Assembly: GCA_000161975.1 (NCBI GenBank)
Contig: GG688422.1
Location: 248,001 to 312,000 of the forward strand
DNA from: Eubacterium saphenum ATCC 49989
Lineage (GTDB): Bacteria; Bacillota; Clostridia; Peptostreptococcales; Anaerovoracaceae
Direction of reading: 5' to 3'
Length of the DNA stretch: 64,000 nt
Shown here: one piece after another, positions 17,125-26,042 of the stretch
Layout of the letters: every line of letters begins with the position of its first letter
Position numbering within the stretch: position 1 is the first letter of the stretch
Translations under genes and position numbers: made by a program
Notes under the pieces: model-generated
Databases searched by the model: none
What the model was told of the DNA's origin: nothing
Seen by the model: the letters and a program-made list of their open reading frames with translations, nothing else

Positions 17125-18510
17125 TTATTTATTTATGTCCAGGTCTTTAAGCGGCTTAAGAGATTTTTCTATTAAATCGCCCGGTAGCGGATAATCCTTC
17201 ATCTCACCTCTATTGAATTGATCATACGCCTTCATATCGAAAAACCCTGTGCCCGTAAGTCCAAACAAGATGGTCTTCTTTGTGTTTTCTTCCCTGCATT
17301 TTATCGCCTCATCTATAGCGCCTTTGATTGCGTGACTTGATTCAGGAGCAGGTAATATGGTCTCGTATTTTGCAAAAAACTTGGCAGCTTCAAATATCTC
17401 CGTTTGTCCATACGATTTTGCCTTCATATATCCATCGTGGTACAGCTTAGATACGATCGGTGACATTCCGTGGTACCTCAACCCTCCTGCATGTGTTGCC
17501 GGAGGCATAAATTCGTTTCCAAGCGTATACATCTTAGCCATAGGTGTGATCTTTCCTGCATCACAATAATCGTACAGATAACTTCCCCTCGTAAGCGTAG
17601 GGCAGGAGCTCGGCTCAACGGCAAGTAATTCCGGATTGTGCTCGCCCTGTATCTTATCCCTTGCAAACGGTGCTATGAGCCCTGCAAGATTTGATCCGCC
17701 ACCTGCGCAACCTATCACTATGTCGGGATATTCGTCATATATCTGCATTGCCTTATATGATTCCATCCCTATTATGCTTTGATGAAGCGCAACCTGATTG
17801 AGTACGGATCCGAGCGTATATCTAAATCCCGGATCCTTAGATGCCGTCTCAACTGCTTCAGATATTGCAGTACCGAGGCTACCCGGAGAATCAGGATCCA
17901 TCTTTAAAATAGCCCTTCCACTTTCTGTAGTATCGCTTGGAGACGGGATTACCTTTCCTCCAAACGTTTCTATTATATTTCTTCTAAAAGGTTTTCCCTC
18001 GTAACTCACCCTTACCATATACACTATGAGATCCAGTCCGAAAAATCCGCAAGCCTCCGCAAGTGCAGTACCCCACTGTCCTGCGCCGGTCTCAGTGGTG
18101 ACTCCCTTAAGCCCCTGTTCCTTTGCATAATAAACCTGAGGGATTGATGAATTCAATTTATGACTTCCCGCCGTATTGTTGCCTTCAAATTTATAATAGA
18201 TTTTAGCAGGTGTGTCCAAGGCCTTTTCAAGGTGATAGGCTCTACAGAGCGGAGACGGCCTGTATTGCCTATATAGATCCATGAGCTTTTCAGGAATGTC
18301 TATATAGGTATCCGTATCGTTGAGCTCCTGTTTTGCAAGTTCAGTCGAAAATATATCACAGAGCTCAGAAAGTGTAACCGGTTTAAAAGTTACCGGATTT
18401 ATGAGAGGATCCGGTTTCTCCTTCATGAAACCTCTAAGATTAAGCCACTGATTCGGGATCTCCTTCTCAGGTAATGTTGTTCTGTATGGAATGTCGTGTG
18501 CCTTACTCAT
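17125..18510 (-). CDS. trpB2: TrpB2-type tryptophan synthase beta chain
   Basis: This 461-residue PLP enzyme belongs to the TrpB2 subgroup, which is longer than TrpB1 (about 400) and often lacks a TrpA partner. The PLP lysine is in AGSHKLNSS (near residue 113), ETGAGQWGTALAEAC follows, and the phosphate-binding glycine loop is GCAGGGSNLAG. It condenses indole with serine. No other trp genes are in the window, so indole salvage or serine deamination are both possible. Its start overlaps the scpB stop by 8 bp. Confidence 0.9.
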   Translation of the reverse strand: MSKAHDIPYRTTLPEKEIPNQWLNLRGFMKEKPDPLINPVTFKPVTLSELCDIFSTELAKQELNDTDTYIDIPEKLMDLYRQYRPSPLCRAYHLEKALDTPAKIYYKFEGNNTAGSHKLNSSIPQVYYAKEQGLKGVTTETGAGQWGTALAEACGFFGLDLIVYMVRVSYEGKPFRRNIIETFGGKVIPSPSDTTESGRAILKMDPDSPGSLGTAISEAVETASKDPGFRYTLGSVLNQVALHQSIIGMESYKAMQIYDEYPDIVIGCAGGGSNLAGLIAPFARDKIQGEHNPELLAVEPSSCPTLTRGSYLYDYCDAGKITPMAKMYTLGNEFMPPATHAGGLRYHGMSPIVSKLYHDGYMKAKSYGQTEIFEAAKFFAKYETILPAPESSHAIKGAIDEAIKCREENTKKTILFGLTGTGFFDMKAYDQFNRGEMKDYPLPGDLIEKSLKPLKDLDINK

Positions 18511-19072
18511 TAAAATCCTCCTTACTATCTTCTGTTTCTTCGCTGCCTTGTTTGATTATATCATCTATTTCACCGATATCAGGCAATTCCTTTAAACTTC
18601 CGAGATTAAATTTTCGCAAAAATTTCTTTGTAGTTGCATAAAGTTTCGGTCTTCCTATGCTGTCATCTTCTCCGCTTATCTTTACAAACCCCTTGGCTAT
18701 GAGGTTTTCTATAACCTTATCACTCTTAACTCCCCTTATAGACTCTATGGTAGATTTTCTTACGGGCTGTTTGTATGCAATTATTGCCAGGGTTTCAAGC
18801 GCAGATTGAGATAACTTTTTAAGCCTTACAGGAGATACAAAATCCTGAGCTATTTCAAAATTCTGAGGGTTTATGGTGAATTGGTACTCATTAAGGGATC
18901 CCGTAATGATTATCCCCCTTTTCTCATACTCAGTTATAAGCTCATCAATTAACGGTTTAATCGAACTACTGTCTTTATCGAATATTTTAGAAAGTGATTT
19001 TAAACTTATCGGCTCTCCACTTAAAAATAGCAGCGTCTCTATCTGCGATTTAATACTACCTTCTGAATGCAT
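18503..19072 (-). CDS. scpB: Segregation and condensation protein B
   Basis: This 189-residue ScpB is the winged-helix partner of ScpA in the SMC condensin complex that compacts and segregates the chromosome. Family landmarks are IETLLFLSGEPISLKSLSKI at the start and ETLAIIAYKQPVRKSTIESIRG in the second wing domain, followed by RPKLYATT. The C-terminus is acidic, as usual. It follows scpA by 3 bp and overlaps trpB2. Confidence 0.95.
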   Translation of the reverse strand: MHSEGSIKSQIETLLFLSGEPISLKSLSKIFDKDSSSIKPLIDELITEYEKRGIIITGSLNEYQFTINPQNFEIAQDFVSPVRLKKLSQSALETLAIIAYKQPVRKSTIESIRGVKSDKVIENLIAKGFVKISGEDDSIGRPKLYATTKKFLRKFNLGSLKELPDIGEIDDIIKQGSEETEDSKEDFNE

Positions 19073-19075
19073 GTC

Positions 19076-19828
19076 CTAACCTCGCTCTTCTTTGCCATAT
19101 ACATATATCGGAGCAAAATTTTCATCTTGGTCCGCAGCAATTTTCTTTGCCTTTTCAAGTTCTAAAACCGATGAAAAGGTGACCGCCAATTCGTATCTGT
19201 TGTTTTTATCCTTCATAAAACTCCTGATCTCAGCTTTCTTCTTGGGATTTTTCTTTACAAAATGCAGTATGTTCCTCATTTTATCACGAATATTAATTTT
19301 TCGCTTCTTTCTTCTATATAGAGTATTTATTTGATTTAGTTTTATTCTTTTATTAACGAAGGCATCAAAGGCATCTATGAGCTCCTCCTGATCTATGTCA
19401 AAATCCTCTCTCGCCTTGTTAAATCCGCTGAGATCTTCAGCAGGTTTTTCTAAATAAAAAAGCCCTTCCATATATTTTTTAGAGAGCATGGAAGCTATTA
19501 TCTTAACCCTTTTATAGCTGATTAACCTTGCTTCGAGATCCTCATAAAGCTCTTCCTTGGTAACATTTTCTTCCTTCCTTGAAAGTATCATCATGGATTT
19601 TAACTCTATGAGTGTGGATGCGAGCACCAAGAACTCGACCTCCACATCGTATCGCTCTTCCTTCATCGCTTTAAGGTAGGCTATGTACTGATCCGTTATC
19701 TCTGAAATATTTATATCGTAGATACTCATTTTTGCATTTTCTATAAGATGCACTAGTAGATCAAGCGGCCCGTAAAACTCATCTATCTTCACCTTATAAT
19801 CATCTCGTTTTTTGTTGAAAATCCCCAT
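19076..19828 (-). CDS. scpA: Segregation and condensation protein A (kleisin)
   Basis: This 250-residue kleisin bridges the SMC heads. The start YKVKIDEFYGPLDLLVHLIENAKMSIYDINISEITDQY is typical, followed by EFLVLASTLIELKSMML-like helices that bind the SMC neck. A basic linker and the C-terminal winged helix (VTFSSVLELEKAKKI) complete it. The smc gene itself is not in the window. The RBS is weak; a GAGGAG lies about 14 bases upstream of the ATG. Confidence 0.95.
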   Translation of the reverse strand: MGIFNKKRDDYKVKIDEFYGPLDLLVHLIENAKMSIYDINISEITDQYIAYLKAMKEERYDVEVEFLVLASTLIELKSMMILSRKEENVTKEELYEDLEARLISYKRVKIIASMLSKKYMEGLFYLEKPAEDLSGFNKAREDFDIDQEELIDAFDAFVNKRIKLNQINTLYRRKKRKINIRDKMRNILHFVKKNPKKKAEIRSFMKDKNNRYELAVTFSSVLELEKAKKIAADQDENFAPIYVYGKEERG

Positions 19829-19837
19829 TGACGGCTG

Positions 19838-21124
19838 TTACTCCTCGCTGCTTTTAACCTTCTCCACCACAAAATTTACCTCAAGGCTCTTCCTCGCTGT
19901 AGCTCTAAACACCCTCACCTTAATTTTTTTATTACCGTATATTTTTTCAAATTCATCGCCGAGTCTCGGCAAATGATCAAGGCATTCGTTCACCCAGCCG
20001 TTTACCGTGGATGAGTGATATTCTTCTATAAAGCTGTCAGGAATCTTAAAATATGATAACACGAATTTAAGATTCGTATCGGCCTTCACATTGAAGCTCC
20101 CGTTTTTAAGGGCTATTATTCCCTCAGATACCAAGGAATCATGTTCATCAAAAATTTCTCCGACAAGCTGTTCCACAATATCTTCAAGAGTTATTATCCC
20201 CTCCGTACCTCCATATTCATCCACAACCACTGCGATGTGTGACTTTGCGTTTTGCATGCGATGCATTACATCGGAAAGCTTCAAGGCTTCCGTAACCTGC
20301 AGAGGCGGCGTTATTATCTTTTTTAGAAAATCATCTTCTATTCCGCTCCCACCCGGCATATAAAGATCCGCAAAGTCCTTATGGTTTACAATCCCGACAA
20401 CCTTATCGAGGTCATCTTCATATACGGGCATTCTTGAATAGCCACTTTTTCTAAACCTCTCTGCAATGTCTAAGGCATTATCCGATACTTCAATACCTAT
20501 AACTTCTACTCTTGGCGTCATTACATTTGAGGCTGTAAGTTTTTCAAACGCTATGGAATTTTTTATAAGTTCGCTATGTTCCTTGTCTATATCACCGCTC
20601 GCTTCATCTACAAAAACCTTTAAGTCTTCACTCGTTATCTTATTGTCACTTCGCTTTACCTTCTTTTCCAAAAATTTAGTCCAAGCTGAAAACAATTTAG
20701 TAACGGGCGTAAAGATTAAGATGAACAGGTTTAAAATGCCTGCAACCCTTATAGCATAGCTGTCGGCATTTTGCTTTGCCATGGTTTTAGGACTGATTTC
20801 ACCAAAGATGAGCACTCCCACCGTGGTTATAATTGTGGAAATCGTAGCGCCATACCTTTCTGAAATATTTGTAAATATAAGAGCCATCAAAGTAGCGAGC
20901 GCAATATTCACAAGGTTATTCCCAACGAGTATGGTGGTGAGCAGCTTGTCGTATTCATCTTCGAGTTTGAGCGCTAATTTCGCCGATTTATACCGTATAT
21001 CCCTGTAGTCCTTCGATATGTTTTTAAGGCGCACTTTATTCACTGAAGTGTAGGCTGTTTCAGTAGATGAAAAAAATGAAGATAAAAGTAACAGTATTAC
21101 TATGAGAATGATCTGGCTTATCAT
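19838..21124 (-). CDS. CNNM/CorC-family membrane protein with CBS domains
   Basis: This 428-residue protein has a DUF21 transmembrane domain (four hydrophobic segments in residues 1-150). A CBS pair follows (VMTPRVEVIGIEV and SGYSRMPVYEDDLDKVVGIVNHKD, then SHIAVVVDEYGGTEGIITLEDIVEQLVGEI). It ends with a CorC/HlyC domain (residues about 340-428). Members are linked to magnesium/cobalt efflux; the old label hemolysin is not informative. Its start overlaps the lysC stop by 4 bp (ATGA). Confidence 0.92.
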   Translation of the reverse strand: MISQIILIVILLLLSSFFSSTETAYTSVNKVRLKNISKDYRDIRYKSAKLALKLEDEYDKLLTTILVGNNLVNIALATLMALIFTNISERYGATISTIITTVGVLIFGEISPKTMAKQNADSYAIRVAGILNLFILIFTPVTKLFSAWTKFLEKKVKRSDNKITSEDLKVFVDEASGDIDKEHSELIKNSIAFEKLTASNVMTPRVEVIGIEVSDNALDIAERFRKSGYSRMPVYEDDLDKVVGIVNHKDFADLYMPGGSGIEDDFLKKIITPPLQVTEALKLSDVMHRMQNAKSHIAVVVDEYGGTEGIITLEDIVEQLVGEIFDEHDSLVSEGIIALKNGSFNVKADTNLKFVLSYFKIPDSFIEEYHSSTVNGWVNECLDHLPRLGDEFEKIYGNKKIKVRVFRATARKSLEVNFVVEKVKSSEE

Positions 21125-22434
21125 TTCACAAACTCTCTATAAATAGCTTCAATGGCCTTTTCAAAATCAGAAGCCTTGACGCCTACTATGATATTGAGTT
21201 CGCTTGAACCTTGATCTATCATCCTTATATTTATATCGTTTCTTGCAAGTGCCGAAAAAAGCTTGGCTGCAGTTCCCGGCCTATATGACATTCCATGCCC
21301 TACCGTCGCTATGATCGCAAGGTCTTCATCCGCCTCTATCTGGTCGGGAGATAAAACGGATTGAATTCTCTCAAGTATCTCATCGAGTCTTCCATCCACA
21401 AGTTCATTTTTCAAAACAGCTGAAATCGTATCTATACCGTTTGGAATATGTTCAAGCGTAATGTCAAAGTCCTCCATGATCTCGGCAAGCTTTCTGACAA
21501 AGCCTCTCTCCGTACTGAGTCCTTCCTTATATATGGTAATGTCCGTAAAATCTTTACTTCCCGCTATGCCCTTTATTATGTATTCTTCTTTCGTATCATC
21601 GACATCGCTTGTAATCAATGTACCGCCGTCTGCAGGGTCATTGGTATTTCTGATATTTATAGGAATGTTTGCCTGTTTAGCCGGAAATATCGCTTCCTCA
21701 TGAAGAACCTTAGCCCCCATATAAGAAAGTTCCCTAAGCTCTTTATACGTTATCTTGCTTATCTTTTTAGGATTTTCTATAATGCGCGGATCTGCCATCA
21801 GAAAGCCCGATACATCCGTCCAATTTTCGTATATATCAGCATCTACGGTAGCAGCCACAAGCGCTCCAGTGATGTCGGAACCTCCTCTTGAAAATGTCTT
21901 GATTTTACCATTTTTATCCGTTCCGTAAAACCCCGGGATCACCGCTCTTTCGTGAGATTTCAGTTCTTTCTTAAGGTTTTCAATGCTTGCTTTTATATCA
22001 GGCCTACCTGAATCTGAAAGCACTATGAGATCCTTTGCATCAACAAAATCAAATCCCAGATATTTTGCTATCAAAACGGCATTTAAATACTCACCCCTAC
22101 TTACGATATAGTCTATCGTCTCGCCGTCTTCTATTTTTTGCTTTATGATATCAAGTTCTTTTCCGATTATCCCGGAATTCCCAAGAGCAATTTCTTCCGC
22201 TATAAACCTGTCTCGAATTATTCCCCATATCTGGTCTGAAGGAAGGTTTGCATCCAAGTTATTTTTAAAAAGGTAAAAAAGGTCTGTAACCTTGCTATCC
22301 TTTTCAAATCGTTTCCCGGGTGCGGACACAACTATATATCGCCTGTCATCGTCCGCTTCTACTATGCTCTTTATCTTTTCAATCTGCAGAGAATCCGCAA
22401 CTGATGTGCCACCAAATTTTGCTACCTTTAACAT
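21121..22434 (-). CDS. lysC: Aspartate kinase
   Basis: This 437-residue kinase phosphorylates aspartate, the first step to lysine, threonine and methionine. The ATP-binding KFGGTSVADS is at residues 5-14, and FSRGGSDITGALVAA lies near residue 195. Two C-terminal ACT domains (about 305-437, with VGHGMSYRPGTAAKLFSAL) would bind the feedback inhibitor. GGGAGG lies 5 bases before the ATG. Asd, encoded at 8.5 kb, uses its product. It sits next to metK in the same operon. Confidence 0.95.
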   Translation of the reverse strand: MLKVAKFGGTSVADSLQIEKIKSIVEADDDRRYIVVSAPGKRFEKDSKVTDLFYLFKNNLDANLPSDQIWGIIRDRFIAEEIALGNSGIIGKELDIIKQKIEDGETIDYIVSRGEYLNAVLIAKYLGFDFVDAKDLIVLSDSGRPDIKASIENLKKELKSHERAVIPGFYGTDKNGKIKTFSRGGSDITGALVAATVDADIYENWTDVSGFLMADPRIIENPKKISKITYKELRELSYMGAKVLHEEAIFPAKQANIPINIRNTNDPADGGTLITSDVDDTKEEYIIKGIAGSKDFTDITIYKEGLSTERGFVRKLAEIMEDFDITLEHIPNGIDTISAVLKNELVDGRLDEILERIQSVLSPDQIEADEDLAIIATVGHGMSYRPGTAAKLFSALARNDINIRMIDQGSSELNIIVGVKASDFEKAIEAIYREFVK

Positions 22435-22451
22435 CTAACCTCCCCTAAGCC

Positions 22452-23630
22452 TTAAATCAATGCCTTAATCTCATCTACCTTGTCGAGCTTTTCCCAAGTT
22501 AAATCCAAATCATTCCTGCCAAAATGCCCATAACTCGCCGTATTGAGATAGATCGGCTTTCTAAGGTCAAGATTTTTTATCATGGCTGCAGGCCTCATGT
22601 CGAACACCTTTGTGATTATGTCTTCTATGGTTTTCTCATCAACCTTTGCAGTGCCGAAGGTATTCACATTTATGGATATTGGACTTGCCACTCCTATCGC
22701 ATATGAAAGTTGGATCTCACATCTTTTGCAAAGCCCTGAAGCTACGATGTTTTTAGCTATGTGCCTCGCTTCATATGCCGCCGTTCTGTCTACCTTTGTA
22801 GGGTCCTTTCCGCTGAATGCTCCTCCCCCATGCTTCGCCGCACCGCCATAGGTGTCGACTATGATCTTTCTACCGGTAAGCCCGGAATCCGCTACCGGAC
22901 CTCCAAGTACAAAACGTCCTGTAGGATTTACCAGAAATTTAGTATTCTCATCCATCAGTTCAGAAGATATGATATGCTTTACGACATTTTCATAAAGATC
23001 TTTTTTCATGGTTTCAATTGAAACGTCGGGATCATGCTGCGCGGAAATGAGTATGGTATCAATCCTCATGGGATTTCCGTCATCGTCAAATTCCGCGGTT
23101 ACCTGTGTCTTTCCATCGGGTCTTAGGTAGGTAAGTTTGCCTGATTTTCGAACTTCGGCAAGCTGCATGGCAAGCTTCTGTGCAAGTACTATGCATAGAG
23201 GCATGAACTCAGGGGTTTCATCAGTTGCAAAGCCGAACATCATACCCTGATCACCCGCACCTATGCTCTCCTCGGAAGAAGCGGAACCGCTTTTTTTCTC
23301 AATGGAATTATCAACTCCAAGTTTAATATCTGACGATTGCTCATCGATAGCAAGCAACACTGCGCACGTCTTTCCGTCAAACCCGCAGCGAGGATCATCG
23401 TAACCCGCCTTACAAACGACATCTCTTACAATTTTCTTGATATCTATATAGCAGTCTGTAGAAATTTCACCCGTAACCATTACAAAGCCTGTGCACACCA
23501 TAGTCTCAACCGCCACCCTTCCATTGGGGTCTTTACTTAAAATGCTGTCTACTATGGCATCTGATATTTGGTCGCAAAGCTTATCGGGATGGCCTTCCGT
23601 TACCGATTCTGAAGTAAATAAATAACTCAT
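22452..23630 (-). CDS. metK: S-adenosylmethionine synthetase
   Basis: This 392-residue MetK makes AdoMet from methionine and ATP. It begins LFTSESVTEGHPDKLCDQISDA. The signature hexapeptide GAGDQG (residues about 122-127) and GGGAFSGKDPTKVDRTAAY are present, and it ends with the usual TWEKLD. No SAM riboswitch is seen; the gene is internal to the operon, 27 bp after the DJ-1 gene. Its product feeds KamA in the same operon and methylases such as TrmB. Confidence 0.97.
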   Translation of the reverse strand: MSYLFTSESVTEGHPDKLCDQISDAIVDSILSKDPNGRVAVETMVCTGFVMVTGEISTDCYIDIKKIVRDVVCKAGYDDPRCGFDGKTCAVLLAIDEQSSDIKLGVDNSIEKKSGSASSEESIGAGDQGMMFGFATDETPEFMPLCIVLAQKLAMQLAEVRKSGKLTYLRPDGKTQVTAEFDDDGNPMRIDTILISAQHDPDVSIETMKKDLYENVVKHIISSELMDENTKFLVNPTGRFVLGGPVADSGLTGRKIIVDTYGGAAKHGGGAFSGKDPTKVDRTAAYEARHIAKNIVASGLCKRCEIQLSYAIGVASPISINVNTFGTAKVDEKTIEDIITKVFDMRPAAMIKNLDLRKPIYLNTASYGHFGRNDLDLTWEKLDKVDEIKALI

Positions 23631-23657
23631 AACTTCCTCCTCTATTTTTATTTATAA

Positions 23658-24206
23658 TTAATCTTCAAAGAGCAAATCCTCTGCAGCCTCCTCGGCTACA
23701 GCCTTCCCGTATACGTTCTCCAATATGGAAAGTGCAAACTTCATGGCCTTTGAAGGTCCCTTACCTGTGATGAGTCTGCCGTCCACCAAGACATCGGCCT
23801 CCTTGTAATTCGTATTTTCAAGCTCCCCTGCAAGATCGGGATACAGGCATACATTTTTACCGTGAAATTCTTCCATCTTATCTATCACGAAGAGTGGAGC
23901 TGCGCAGATTGCAGCTACATAAAGCTTGTTTTGAACCGCTTCACCTATGATCGCCTTAACTTCAGTTGATTTCCCGAGGTTCGAAGCTCCGGGTAATCCT
24001 CCGGGAAGCACCAAAGCATCTACGTCGTCAAGCGTAAAATCCGAAATGCATTTGTCACATCTCATCTCTGCTCCGTTCGAGCCTCTAACCGTGACATCAT
24101 CGCCTATAGAAACAAATTGAGCCTTCTTTCCGATTCTCTTTACAACATCATAAACGGTTATTGCTTCGATCTCTTCAAAACCCTCCCCCATTAAAATGCT
24201 TATCAC
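23658..24206 (-). CDS. DJ-1/PfpI superfamily protein
   Basis: This 182-residue protein has the DJ-1/ThiJ fold. The reactive cysteine lies in the elbow VAAICAAPLFVIDKM (near residue 100), with GEGFEEIEAITVYDV at the start carrying the conserved Glu. VLPGGLPGA and a late LITGKGPSKAMKF are typical. Members act as glyoxalases, deglycases or redox chaperones; which applies is unknown. The start is GTG at 24206, sharing one base with the stop codon of the preceding acyl-CoA synthetase gene. Confidence 0.85.
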   Translation of the reverse strand: MISILMGEGFEEIEAITVYDVVKRIGKKAQFVSIGDDVTVRGSNGAEMRCDKCISDFTLDDVDALVLPGGLPGASNLGKSTEVKAIIGEAVQNKLYVAAICAAPLFVIDKMEEFHGKNVCLYPDLAGELENTNYKEADVLVDGRLITGKGPSKAMKFALSILENVYGKAVAEEAAEDLLFED

Positions 24207-26014
24207 TATATACCTCTTTTGTTTTCATCCACGTTTCTCTTTATTTTCTTTGCCGTCGTCATGATGAATTCTTCCTTCCTATAATTTAACTTCATAACCT
24301 TTTTATAGAGAGGAACCTTTTTATTATATTCATCCACATACTCCCAGAGCAGATCCTTTACCATTTCATCCGTGTACGTGCTACCTAAGATGTTCTCGAC
24401 ATTTTCATCATCTACTCTGACTGTTGCAACTATTGTAGAATCCTGTCCCTGTTCGCCTTCTAAAGACCATACAAACGATTCTAAAATAACATCGTGCATC
24501 TGAAGGTTCGCTTCTATTTCTTCAGGATATACATTCTTTCCGTTTTTGGTTATGATTACGTTTTTCTGTCTTCCCGTTATAAACACATAACCGTCCTTAT
24601 CTATATACCCGAGATCTCCCGTATGGTACCATCCGTCCCTCAGAACTTCAGCGGTTTTATCCTCCATTTTATAATAACCGTGCATTATGTTATCGCCCTT
24701 AAAGCAAAGTTCTCCAATGCCTTCAGCGTTCGGATTATGCACCTTGCCTTCTACGAGAGGAAGTATCTTTCCTGCAGCGCCCTTATAAGGAAGTACGTCG
24801 GGATTTAATGCAACTATAGGAGAAGCTTCCGTGAGCCCGTATCCCTGCACTATGTTGATTCCAAAGGCGTTGTAACTCTGCACAACTTCCTTTGTGATCG
24901 GTGCTCCGCCGGTAACGAAGGTTCTCTGCTGACCGCCGAAAATTTTAACTATGTCCTTAAACAGCTTTTTGGAAAGATCTATGCCGATTTTTTTAAGCTT
25001 ATTGTTTATCTTTATAGCCTTTTTAAGTTGCTTTTCCTTGCCCTTCTTCCTGGCTGTTTTCCAAATCTTAGAAATGAGGCTTTCAAAAATCAAAGGAACC
25101 CCGAGGATAATATTGGGTTTCGATGCCTGAAGGTCTTGAACCAGATATCTGAGTCCTCCCGGGTAAATTATGCTGGAACCTTCAAATAGCGGGATTAAGA
25201 AACCGCAAGTGCATTCGTATGTATGGTGTATCGGGAGCACCGAGAAAAATTTCTCTCCGTCCTTGATCTGAAGATAAGTAGGTGCCGACATTATTACCGT
25301 ACAGATGTTCTTCTGGCTTAACATTACGCCCTTAGATACACCGGTAGTGCCTGAAGTATAGAGAATTATACTCAGTTTTTCATTATCTATATCAGCTTCT
25401 AAATACTCCGTGTTGCCTTTTTCAATTTCCTTCTTTCCTTCATTTACAAGGGCTTCATAACTTAAAACATCATTATCTTCATCATAAACCTCATTGTTCA
25501 TATCAATTATGACCTTTAGAGGTACATCGTCTTCATCCCTCATCCTTGTAAAAATTTCCTTGTATTTAGAATCCATGATTACAGCACTTGCTTCTGTAGC
25601 CTCTATGATGTTTTTTATCTCGTTATATTCAAGCTCTCTGTCTATAGGAACCACGACTCCCGCTCCGCAGGTAACGGCAAGATAAGAAGTTCCCCACATA
25701 TACGAATTTTCACCTATTATTGCAATTTTTTCATCCTTCAGTCCAAGCATCAGAAGTTTAGTACCAAGCGCTTTGATCCTTTCATAGTATTCGTTGTATG
25801 TCATGCTTAAGAACTCTTTGTCGGACTTATTGATCTTATAATAGATTGCAACCGTATCTCCATAAAGTTTACAGCTGCTCTCCATCATATCCCTGAAATT
25901 CGCTATAGGTCTTACCCTGTCTAAATATCTTATATCCTTATTCTTTTTTCTATCGGCTTTAATCTTTTCAATCTGTTCTTTTGCCCATTCGAGCTGATCC
26001 AATCTTTCTTTCAT
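24206..26014 (-). CDS. Long-chain acyl-CoA synthetase (AMP-forming)
   Basis: This 602-residue adenylate-forming ligase activates fatty acids with ATP and CoA. Core motifs are LYTSGTTGVSKGVMLS (near residue 220), VQGYGLTEASPIVALN, GWYHTGDLGYIDKDGYVFITGR and the C-terminal lysine region (TAKKIKRN). It belongs to the FadD/long-chain group by length and motif spacing. GGAGG lies 7 bases before the ATG. It stands between the aminotransferase homologue (28 bp upstream) and the DJ-1 gene. Confidence 0.9.
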   Translation of the reverse strand: MKERLDQLEWAKEQIEKIKADRKKNKDIRYLDRVRPIANFRDMMESSCKLYGDTVAIYYKINKSDKEFLSMTYNEYYERIKALGTKLLMLGLKDEKIAIIGENSYMWGTSYLAVTCGAGVVVPIDRELEYNEIKNIIEATEASAVIMDSKYKEIFTRMRDEDDVPLKVIIDMNNEVYDEDNDVLSYEALVNEGKKEIEKGNTEYLEADIDNEKLSIILYTSGTTGVSKGVMLSQKNICTVIMSAPTYLQIKDGEKFFSVLPIHHTYECTCGFLIPLFEGSSIIYPGGLRYLVQDLQASKPNIILGVPLIFESLISKIWKTARKKGKEKQLKKAIKINNKLKKIGIDLSKKLFKDIVKIFGGQQRTFVTGGAPITKEVVQSYNAFGINIVQGYGLTEASPIVALNPDVLPYKGAAGKILPLVEGKVHNPNAEGIGELCFKGDNIMHGYYKMEDKTAEVLRDGWYHTGDLGYIDKDGYVFITGRQKNVIITKNGKNVYPEEIEANLQMHDVILESFVWSLEGEQGQDSTIVATVRVDDENVENILGSTYTDEMVKDLLWEYVDEYNKKVPLYKKVMKLNYRKEEFIMTTAKKIKRNVDENKRGI

Positions 26015-26042
26015 AACTCACCCTCCATTACCATTTACAAAA